Origin: Sphingobium estronivorans
GTDB lineage: Bacteria; Pseudomonadota; Alphaproteobacteria; Sphingomonadales; Sphingomonadaceae
NCBI RefSeq assembly: GCF_008692605.1
Contig: NZ_LFCT01000009.1
Span: 1 to 52,024 of the forward strand
DNA: 52,024 nucleotides
Reading direction: 5' to 3'
In this document: positions 1 through 7,201 of the stretch, one piece after another
How the letters are laid out: every line of letters begins with the position of its first letter
How positions within the stretch are numbered: the first letter of the stretch is position 1
The notes under the pieces: model-generated
The model's input: the letters and a program-made list of their open reading frames with translations, nothing else
Database searches by the model: none
Told to the model about the DNA's origin: nothing
Position numbers and translations under genes: made by a program

Positions 1-266
1 CGGGTTCGGCACCAAAATCCACGCCATAGTGGATGCCTTGGCTTGCTGATCCGCTTCATCCTTGGTCTCGGGCAGCAAAACGACATGGCGCCAGCCTGCG
101 ATCTGATCCGAGGCATTCCGGCTGACAAGGTGCTGGCCGATCGCGCCTATGACGCCGACAGCTTGCACGACCTCATCTACGAACAAGGCGGCGAGCCGGT
201 CATCCCGCCTCGCCGACATCGCAAATATCAGCACCGCTATGATCGCATCGCCTACAAGCAGCGATG
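1..266 (+). pseudogene. IS5-family transposase fragment (truncated, frameshifted)
   Basis: This is the middle part of an IS5-family DDE transposase, cut by the window edge on the left. It closely matches the full copy at 3582-4431 from the GGFGTKIHA segment through the LADRAYDAD catalytic-Asp region and the basic PPRRHRKYQHRYDR segment. Identity stops abruptly after position 266 (GCGATG), before the segment carrying the catalytic Glu. Compared with the other copy one G is missing in the GCCTTGGG run near position 40 and a C-to-T change follows, so the frame is interrupted by a TGA. The fragment therefore cannot make an active transposase. It lies on the opposite strand to the second copy, so the two form an inverted pair around the RTX gene. 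Confidence 0.85.
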
Positions 267-565
267 CACGGGGAGAACGCGCCCGCCATGATCCGCGACG
301 GCCTAGCCGCCGTCGACGCTGCGGTGGTGCGCCGGCCACCTCACCGAATCTGCCGCCGAAGCGATCGTTGCCAGCCCTAGGGCGCTGTCGAAGGCCACAG
401 AGTTCCGTCGTTTCGGCGCAAGTATCGGAAAAGCGCGAAGTCCACTATCGGCATAAGCGGCGGTGGCATTGGCGCTCTAGTCATCATCGACGAAACGGTG
501 GTTTCGTCGAAGGAGCAAGCGGCGATCGGGCTCGAAATCGCCATGCAGAATAGCATGGAGGACAG
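267..565. other. Unassigned stretch with short open frames
   Basis: No complete gene is recognised between the IS fragment and the small ORF that follows. A plus-strand frame with no obvious ATG stays open from 381 to a TGA at 579-581 and encodes about 65 residues, ending in an Ile/Gly-rich stretch and a Glu/Gln/Met-rich tail. Another frame from the ATG at 264 resembles coding sequence for about 30 codons and then seems to change frame. This looks like eroded accessory DNA. I do not recognise a family. Confidence 0.3.
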
Positions 566-874
566 GTGGCCGCCGGCTTGACGATCGGCGTCATTTTCTA
601 TAGCTGGAACGGCCGTCCCGCGCTGGAAAGCCAGGATGGCCGGCTCCGCTACATCGCGTCGCCCGGCACCGGCTGGATAGGCGCGACCGACGAGACGGCC
701 ACCACCGGCGCCACCCTACGGGCTCATGCCATCACGATCGGCCGCGACGAGTTCGACGATAGGTTTAGCGGGGTGCCGTGGAACGTACCCGATCTGGACG
801 GCTGGTTTCAGCGTCGCGACCCGGCTCGGCCATTCGACAGCTATCGGCGAATGTGCTTCTGGGTAGGGAACTGA
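566..874 (+). CDS. Hypothetical protein, 102 aa
   Basis: This is an open frame from a GTG at 566 to a stop before 874. I do not recognise the product. The protein is acidic to neutral, with an aromatic-rich C-terminal half containing several Trp, Phe and Tyr residues and a WFQRRDPARPFD segment. It has no signal peptide or clear membrane helix. The GTG has no strong Shine-Dalgarno sequence, and the frame upstream (stop at 579-581) overlaps it by a few codons, so this may be the 3' part of a damaged gene. It converges with the RTX gene, whose stop lies 44 bp away. Whether it is expressed is unknown. Confidence 0.35.
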   Translation: MAAGLTIGVIFYSWNGRPALESQDGRLRYIASPGTGWIGATDETATTGATLRAHAITIGRDEFDDRFSGVPWNVPDLDGWFQRRDPARPFDSYRRMCFWVGN

Positions 875-917
875 AACAGATTCAAATACCGAAATGGCAA
901 AAGCGTCCCACTGCAAA

Positions 918-3512
918 CTAAATCAGTAGATCTCCTGCGTGATTGATCCCAGTGTATACGCCGGCGTAACCGAAGCCGACGATGTCAGCGTAGCCGTCAC
1001 CGTTGAGATCAGAAAGTTCACGGTGATAGTTAAGATCGCTGGTCCAGCCCTGGGCCTGGCTGAAGCCTGCAACGTCGAAGCTCGGAGGTGAAAAAGTGCC
1101 TCCCGCATTGCCGAATGCGACCCAAGTGCCCTGCGTGCCAAACCCCACAATATCCTCGAAACTATCACCATTGATATCGCCGGCAGTGCGCGCGAAGCCA
1201 TTCTGGCTTGCCCAACCTTGGTTAGTGCCAAAATCATCAAGCGCAAGCTGCGGCGCGGCAAAACTACCGTCCCCATTGGACAGCGCGACGTAGGTCCCCA
1301 TTACGCCAAACCCGATAATGTCATCTTTGCCGTCACCATTCACGTCTGCGGCGACACGGTGGAAGCCGTTGTCGCTTGTCCAGCCTTGGTTTGCGCCAAA
1401 GTTTGCTATCGCGAACTGCGGGGCTTGGAAGGATCCGTCACCGTTGCCGAGTGCGACATAGGTGCCTGCTACGCCGAAGCCGATGACGTCGGCGAAGCCA
1501 TCGCCATTAACATCGCCAGTCGTGCGTGCAAAACCGTCCTGGCTCCCCCAGCCCTGATCGGTTCCGAAGTTGCTGATCTCGAGGGCGGGAGCGGCATAGC
1601 TGCCGTTAGACTGCGCTAAAGATACGTAGGAGCCCGCCACACCGAAGCCGACGATATCGGCACGACCGTCGCCATTCACATCCGCCACTGCGCGATGATA
1701 TTTGTTGTCACTCGTCCAACCTGTCGTTTCCCCGAAGCCGGAAGAAGCGAGCGCGGGCGCCGCAAAGCTGCCATTAGCCGCCCCATAGGAAGCCCACATC
1801 CCTGCAAAGCCGAAACCGACTATATCTCCGTAGCCATCGCCGTTTAAGTCAGCCACATGGCGAGGATAGCTGTCTTGGCTCGTCCAGCCGCCTGTTCCGA
1901 CAGCAAAATTGGAAACTACAACGCTGCTAGGAGAACCGAACTGCAATGAATATAGACCGTCGGCGAACTGAAATTGCTCAACGCTGGAGACCGTATCGAT
2001 GCCTTCCGTGCTCGCACTGATCGTCACCGTCCCGTTAACGTTGTGCGTCACGGTCGCCTGAGAACGTGATATCGAATAAACCGCTGTGTCTATACCTGTG
2101 CCACCGTCTATGACGTCATCGCCCGCGCCGCCTGATAGAACATCGTCGCCTGCATACCCTTTCAACGTATCGGCGCCGTATCCGCCTGAAATATTATCCG
2201 CACCTACCCCGCCCAGCAAAATATCGTTGCCGGCGTAGCCGTAGACGGCTCCCAGAACATTTCCGCCTCGGCCATCATAAAGATCGTCGCCAAAATAGAG
2301 CTGAACATCGCCAAGGATCGTCCCATAATTGACCACGTCGGTGCCTAAGTCAGCTACAGCGATTGGTTCATTATCCAGTTGGGAATAGCTATAGCCGCCC
2401 GAGGCGAAGCCGTAGCGGCCGACTATCGATGAAGCGGAGATTTCAACGTGCCCCGCCAGGCCATTTACATACGCATTAGGTGAAAAAGAATCTACGATAG
2501 AAAGTAGATTGCGATGCTGAAAATCAACAGCAGAATAACCGTCAGCATGGCGCAGTGTTAGGTCGAAGATGCGCGGATTGCCCCCGTCCTCCAACTGCTC
2601 AAATCCAGTATAGATTGAAAGATCGATATCCCACTGTCCAGATGTGACCAGTTTGAGGGCGTCCTGTCCTGCGCCGCCCTTTACGCCGACCGGCGCTACA
2701 TATTTTGAGCCATCAGTAGATAGAAAATAGGTGTCGTCGCCATCACCAAGATCAACTATGCCTAGGACGTGACCATCTCCGTCGATCGAAATGAAATCAT
2801 TTTGATCGTTTCCGGTTAATGATTTAAACACCGAGCCACGGCTTATACCGATGCTCCCGCCGCTAACGTTTATATCTGCAAGTGGGTTGACCGAATAAAG
2901 AAAATTGGCAACGCTACCAGGCCTTATATCTACAACACTGAAACCCGATAAATTGAGTAAGTTGTTTGCATAACCCTGAAATGGATCTCCAATCGGAGCA
3001 TCGATTACCAAATGCTCAAAGTTTAATACATTTTGCCCATGAAATGAGTAGATTTGTCCGGTGAGAATGAATTCATCCATTCCAGTCCCGCCATTTGTTG
3101 TGATCATGGCGCCATTCAAACGAGAGGATGGACGAAATTCGAAAACGTCATTTCCTTCGTCCAAGTTATAAATGGCTGAACCGTTTTCCGGCTGACTGGT
3201 GATTACATGATCATCACCGTTAGCCAGATCGATCGTTCCATAGATTGCGCCGTAATTCCGGATTGTATCGCTACCGTCGCCCCCGACGACCGTACGGCCA
3301 AAGCCTTGAATTATGGCGCCTGATTGGTTTTCGATTAGGCTGCCTGTTCCGGTGACAACTATAGCAGGGCTGTCGGCATATTCTTGGGTTATCAACCCTG
3401 ACCCGATGTTAAAAAAATTAATTTGGTTGCCTATCAAATTAAAGGCCGGAGCGCCGGATATCGAAATAGAATTCTGGTAGGTATAACTGTCTCCTAGCAC
3501 GTCGATATGCAT
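918..3512 (-). CDS. RTX / FG-GAP (VCBS) repeat secreted protein
   Basis: The 864-residue acidic protein has no Lys-rich N-terminus or classical signal peptide. The first 400 or so residues are Gly/Asp/Ser-rich with irregular beta-helix-like motifs such as GGDGSDTI, LANGDDHV and LGDGDDTY. Around residues 425-475 come canonical RTX nonapeptides (GYAGDDVLSGGAGDDVIDGG), which fold on calcium in type I secreted proteins. The C-terminal third holds about six FG-GAP/VCBS repeats of 56 residues, each with a DxNGDGxxD calcium loop and a GFG motif. An AAAGGAGC Shine-Dalgarno lies about 9 nt before the ATG. RTX proteins are typically exported by TolC-dependent type I systems, but no transporter gene is in the window. 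Base composition is clearly more A+T-rich than the core genes, especially in the 5' half, which suggests acquisition by transfer. It could be an adhesin, a surface protein or an inactive enzyme scaffold; no catalytic domain is visible. Confidence 0.85.
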   Translation of the reverse strand: MHIDVLGDSYTYQNSISISGAPAFNLIGNQINFFNIGSGLITQEYADSPAIVVTGTGSLIENQSGAIIQGFGRTVVGGDGSDTIRNYGAIYGTIDLANGDDHVITSQPENGSAIYNLDEGNDVFEFRPSSRLNGAMITTNGGTGMDEFILTGQIYSFHGQNVLNFEHLVIDAPIGDPFQGYANNLLNLSGFSVVDIRPGSVANFLYSVNPLADINVSGGSIGISRGSVFKSLTGNDQNDFISIDGDGHVLGIVDLGDGDDTYFLSTDGSKYVAPVGVKGGAGQDALKLVTSGQWDIDLSIYTGFEQLEDGGNPRIFDLTLRHADGYSAVDFQHRNLLSIVDSFSPNAYVNGLAGHVEISASSIVGRYGFASGGYSYSQLDNEPIAVADLGTDVVNYGTILGDVQLYFGDDLYDGRGGNVLGAVYGYAGNDILLGGVGADNISGGYGADTLKGYAGDDVLSGGAGDDVIDGGTGIDTAVYSISRSQATVTHNVNGTVTISASTEGIDTVSSVEQFQFADGLYSLQFGSPSSVVVSNFAVGTGGWTSQDSYPRHVADLNGDGYGDIVGFGFAGMWASYGAANGSFAAPALASSGFGETTGWTSDNKYHRAVADVNGDGRADIVGFGVAGSYVSLAQSNGSYAAPALEISNFGTDQGWGSQDGFARTTGDVNGDGFADVIGFGVAGTYVALGNGDGSFQAPQFAIANFGANQGWTSDNGFHRVAADVNGDGKDDIIGFGVMGTYVALSNGDGSFAAPQLALDDFGTNQGWASQNGFARTAGDINGDSFEDIVGFGTQGTWVAFGNAGGTFSPPSFDVAGFSQAQGWTSDLNYHRELSDLNGDGYADIVGFGYAGVYTGINHAGDLLI

Positions 3513-3600
3513 TAATTCTGCTCCTTTGGAGCGAAGCTTAAATCAATTTCGTTTTAACGCAACAGATTTGGTAAGACTTTAGGTTGTAGTGACGATTTAA

Positions 3601-4061
3601 TCATTTGAGCCATAGCATGATGCTGGCGAGTTTGACGAAGCCGAGGAAGTTTGCGGCGAGCTTATCGTATCGGGTTGCAATGCGGCGCCATTGTTTGAGC
3701 GTTGCGAAGAATCCTTCGATGCCCCATCGCTGCTTGTAGGCGATGCGATCATAGCGGTGTTGATATTTGCGATGGCGGCGGGGCGGGATGACCGGTTCGC
3801 CGTCTTGTTCGTGGATGAGGTCGTGCAGGCGGTCGGCGTCGTAGGCTCGATCGGCCAGAACCTTGCCTGCCGGGATGCCGCGGATCAGATCGAAAGGGGG
3901 TGCCATGTCGTTTTGCTGTCCGGGAACGAGAATGAAGCGGATCGGCAAGCCCAAGGCATCGACTACGGCATGGATCTTGGTGCCGAACCCGCCTCGCGAA
4001 CGTCCAAGAGCCTGGGCTTGAGTGCCCCCCTTTTTATCCGCGCTCCGGCTGCCTGGGCCTG
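3601..4061 (-). pseudogene. IS5-family transposase catalytic frame (orfB)
   Basis: This frame carries most of the DDE domain: GRSRGGFGTKIHA, LADRAYDAD with the second Asp, and WGIEGFFATLKQWRRIATRYDK with the catalytic Glu and the Tyr/Lys signature. It ends in ASIMLWLK right at the left inverted repeat. The longest ATG/TTG-initiated part starts at 3954, but the frame is open upstream through an A5G6 run (AAAAAGGGGGG). That run is a plausible slippery site for the programmed frameshift used by IS427-group elements. An extra CG beside the run may also shift the frame. Translation would need one or two frame changes from orfA. Confidence 0.7.
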
Positions 4062-4069
4062 AGCACGGA

Positions 4070-4372
4070 TCACGGTTGCATCAATCGCCAGCCACTCAAT
4101 GTCGGATCATCTGAAACCGCCGCGAAAATCCGATCGATCACACCTTGCTCCACCCAGCGATAATAGCGGCGCTTGGCCGTCTGATAGGAGCCAAACTTCT
4201 CCGGCAGATCGCGCCAGCGGCCGCCTGATCGGGCCAGCCAAAGCAAGGCGTCCAAAAACAACCGGCCGTCACTACGAGGACCCCGCTTACCTTTGCGGCC
4301 GCCAGGCACAAATTCGCGCAACCGCTCCCATTGATCGTCCCGCAAAACTTCCCCTTCCACGCCTGCCTCCAA
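4070..4372 (-). pseudogene. IS5-family transposase N-terminal frame (orfA)
   Basis: The frame encodes 100 residues with the N-terminal helix-turn-helix region of IS5-type transposases (DDQWERLREFVPGG, then DGRLFLDALLWLARSGGRWRDLPEKFG). The frame ends at a TGA just after DDPT. In a neighbouring frame the sequence continues as the expected IEWLAIDAT segment containing the first catalytic Asp. One nucleotide, probably a G before ACATTGAG, therefore seems to be missing, so this copy is probably broken rather than merely organised as two frames. Confidence 0.75.
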
Positions 4373-4432
4373 AAGCCTGCTTTGAATCAGAAATCCTCAC
4401 AAGCGTGAATCCCTAAAATGTCACTACAACCT

Positions 4433-4988
4433 AGAGCGCAGCCCCAAAGCATCGACGCGGACCGCTATGTCGCTTTTCGACATGTTCAAGGCCACTGCGT
4501 CGATCATGTCGCAGAACCGTTTATTGGAGGCGGTTGCCGGCCAGGTGAACGAGGTCCGGTTCCTGGCCTATCTTGATATAGCCGGCGACATGGCCAAGCG
4601 GATGGGAAACAGTTAGCCGCGCAGGGCGAGGCGCTCGACAGTGTGCGCGTGACCAATACGGGGCAATGGGCCGACGCCGAAGCGGTGCGCGCCTACCGCG
4701 CCGCCGTTTCGAAAGAGGTGGATAGCGTCGTGGTGACGCGCAGCGTCGGCGACGTGCCCCTCTTGGCCAATACGCCGCTCGGCAAGACACTGCTTCAGTT
4801 CCGCATCTACAACCTCGCCAGCCATCAACGCGTGCTCTTGCGCGCGATGCAGGAAGGCCGGGGGCACTTCACGAGCATGATGGTGGCATGACGTTTGCCG
4901 GGCTGCTTTCTGCCTGGCTACGCGCCTATGCGTCCGGTTGGCGAGCGCTTTGAACGTTTGGATCGTCATGACGTGATTCCCGACCGCC
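4433..4988 (+). pseudogene. Phage-like structural protein remnant (frameshifted)
   Basis: Directly after the IS right end an open frame reads through an ATG at 4467 and helical sequence (MSLFDMFKATASIMSQNRLLEA, then QVNEVRFLAYLDIAGDMAKRMG) to a TAG near 4615. One frame over, it continues as KQLAAQGEALDSVRVTNTGQWADAEAV, then GKTLLQFRIYNLASHQRVLLRAMQEG and MMVA to 4891. A third frame continues as MTFAGLLSAWLRAYASG before stopping. The joined text reads as one protein with two single-base frame errors. The QFRxxxLASHQRVLLRAMQE pattern resembles C-terminal parts of large phage internal-virion or tail proteins; that likeness is from memory and uncertain. The left end is cut by the IS. I read it as a decayed prophage gene. 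Confidence 0.5.
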
Positions 4989-5038
4989 ATCCAAAACATC
5001 ATCGAATGGATGTATTCGCGGCCGGCCGGGGGCGGCTG

Positions 5039-5347
5039 CTACTCCACGGGAAGCATCGCGACGTCCTGTTCGTTGTGAAGCAGCGTTTGCATGAAGCCGC
5101 GCGTGTAGACGGTAGGGTCACCGAAGAAGCTCACGCCATCGTCGTGGTAGATGTTCATCAGCATCGTGTCGGCGCTGTCAGGCGGAACGAGTCATGCGCG
5201 GCGTCTCCAGTGTTCCGAAAGCGCCTCGCCATCGAATTGGTGAAAAAGCGCGCTCCGCACGGCTGTTTCGAGAGTGACACCATTAAAAGCGCCGACAGGA
5301 TCGTCCATTCGCCGGTTATGGACAGTAAGCGATTTTCTCTCCGCCAT
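5039..5347 (-). pseudogene. Unrecognised minus-strand coding remnant with in-frame stops
   Basis: On the minus strand an ATG at 5345-5347 begins MAERKSLTVHNRRMDDPVGA, followed by LETAVRSALFHQFDGEALSEHW. The frame ends in a TGA at 5192-5194. The same frame then continues with plausible coding text (VPPDSADTMLMNIYHDDG, FFGDPTVYTRGFMQTLL) to a TAG at 5039-5041, and stays open beyond it. A CGA-to-TGA change would explain the first stop. Alternatively there are two tiny genes, the second starting at the ATG within TMLMNIY. I do not recognise the family. Its position between phage-like debris and the tRNA array suggests it belongs to the same eroded island. Confidence 0.35.
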
Positions 5348-5546
5348 CGTCGCTTTGGCCCTCTCTTCGTCCGCTTTGTCAAAGTCCTAATCGGCCATGG
5401 CAAGGCAGGCGAGCAAAATTATTTTCGGCGCGTCGCAAGCGGCCGCAGCAGTATTCCGGGTCTGGAATACATGCGGAACACATAGCCGAAACTGTATTCC
5501 AGCCCTTACGCGAGAATGTACTAAGCTGTTGATTTTAGGGAACAAA

Positions 5547-5622
<76 letters not shown>

Positions 5623-5660
5623 ACGCTCGCTTTCGGCTTATGCCGTCGGCTGAAAGAATT

Positions 5661-5736
<76 letters not shown>

Positions 5737-5774
5737 ACACTCGCTTTCGGCTTATGCCGTCGGCTGAAAGAATT

Positions 5775-5850
<76 letters not shown>

Positions 5851-5888
5851 ACACTCGCTTTCGGCTTATGCCGTCGGCTGAAAGAATT

Positions 5889-5964
<76 letters not shown>

Positions 5965-6088
5965 ACACTCGCTTTCGGTTCAGTCCCGGATGGGCATCGC
6001 CTTGGCGTGGGCGGGCTGTTAGCAGTCACGCTGAGCTTTGCAAACAGGAAATCGCCTGCCGACGCAAATTTTTGTGAACAGGGCGGTT

Positions 6089-7201
6089 TTAGCCCCAGCT
6101 TCCGGGCCGATTGCGCTGTCGCCCCGACCGTTCGATCGCCATGATGATGCCGACACACAGCATGACGGTCAGCATCGACGATCCGCCATAGGACATGAAG
6201 GGGAGGGGAATGCCCACCACGGGAGCCAGACCCATGACCATCATCAGGTTGATCGCGACATAAAAGAAGACCGTCGTTGTCAGACCCGCCGCCACCAGCC
6301 GCGCATATTTGTCCTGGCTGCGCATCGACACGCCGATCCCCCAACGGAACAGCAGCATGAAAGCGCCGATCAAGAGTACGCCGCCCAGCAATCCCCATTC
6401 CTCCGCCATGGTGGCGAAGACGAAATCGGTATGGCCTTCGGGCAGATAGTCGAGATGGCTTTGCGTGCCCTTCAGGAAGCCCTTGCCGAAAATGCCGCCT
6501 GAGCCGATGGCGATCTTCGACTGGCTGATATGATAACCCGCGCCCAAGGGGTCGCTTTCGGGGTCCATGAAGATCAGCACGCGGTTCTTCTGATAATCGT
6601 GCAGAAAGCTGAAGGCGATGGGCACGATGGCGGCGAAGGCCAGTCCCGATCCGACGAACAGCCGCAAAGGCAGCCCGGCGAGGAACATCACCGTCACCCC
6701 ACCCGCCGCGATCATCGTCGCGGTGCCGAGATCGGGCTGCACCAGCACCAGCATGAAGGGTACGCCGATCAGCACCAGCGCCGGCCAGATCGCGTTCCAC
6801 CGCCGGATTTCGCCCACAGGCAGCAGCGCGTAGAAGCGCGCGACGGCAAGCACGATGATCGGCTTCATGAATTCGGACGGCTGGAGCTGCATGAAGCCAA
6901 GATTGATCCAGCGCTGGCTGCCACCCGCGACGCCGCCGATGAGTTCGACCATCAGCAGCGACACCAGCACAAGGCCATAGGCGGGAAAAGCAAAGCGCGC
7001 GAAATATTCCAGTCTGATCCGGCTCAGCACCAGCGCCATGCAGGAGAAGATGATGAAGCGCACCCCCTGGTTGATGGCCCAGGGCGTGATGCTGCCACCC
7101 GCCGCGCTGTAGAGCACCAGCGTGCCGAAACCGGCTATGGCCAGCAGGATGCCGAGGACCCGCCAGGGGAATTGGGTCAAGGGTTCGGGGACGATGCTCA
7201 T
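6089..7201 (-). CDS. rodA: RodA, SEDS-family peptidoglycan glycosyltransferase
   Basis: The 370-residue polytopic inner-membrane protein polymerises lipid II into glycan strands for side-wall elongation, working with PBP2. It has about ten hydrophobic segments and the SEDS signatures WINLGFMQLQPSEFMKP, LVQPDLGTA and LPEGHTDFVFATMAEEWG, the last carrying the conserved Asp expected in the SEDS active site. The C-terminal PFMSYGGSSM motif is present. The ATG overlaps the mrdA TGA by 4 nt (ATGA), which suggests translational coupling. It is the last gene of the mreB-mreC-mreD-mrdA-rodA operon and is of normal length for the family. Confidence 0.97.
   Translation of the reverse strand: MSIVPEPLTQFPWRVLGILLAIAGFGTLVLYSAAGGSITPWAINQGVRFIIFSCMALVLSRIRLEYFARFAFPAYGLVLVSLLMVELIGGVAGGSQRWINLGFMQLQPSEFMKPIIVLAVARFYALLPVGEIRRWNAIWPALVLIGVPFMLVLVQPDLGTATMIAAGGVTVMFLAGLPLRLFVGSGLAFAAIVPIAFSFLHDYQKNRVLIFMDPESDPLGAGYHISQSKIAIGSGGIFGKGFLKGTQSHLDYLPEGHTDFVFATMAEEWGLLGGVLLIGAFMLLFRWGIGVSMRSQDKYARLVAAGLTTTVFFYVAINLMMVMGLAPVVGIPLPFMSYGGSSMLTVMLCVGIIMAIERSGRQRNRPGSWG

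Larger units (their letters stand above)
3582..4431 (-). mobile_element. IS5-family (IS427-group-like) insertion sequence, 850 bp
   Basis: The element is bounded by perfect 12-bp terminal inverted repeats (GGTTGTAGTGAC at 3582-3593 and its complement at 4420-4431). The dinucleotide TA flanks both ends (3580-3581 and 4432-4433), consistent with the TA target duplication of the IS427 group. It holds two minus-strand transposase frames, at 4070-4372 and 3601-3954 (the second is open further upstream). The left end lies about 70 bp upstream of the RTX gene start, so the insertion displaced whatever regulatory DNA was there. The right end cuts into a phage-like open frame. The ends look intact, but transposase integrity is doubtful because of the frame breaks. 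Confidence 0.9.

Noticed and set aside
1..5546. A defence or toxin-antitoxin island next to the tRNA array
   Set aside because: No nuclease, helicase, methylase or toxin/antitoxin motif could be seen in any frame of the region.
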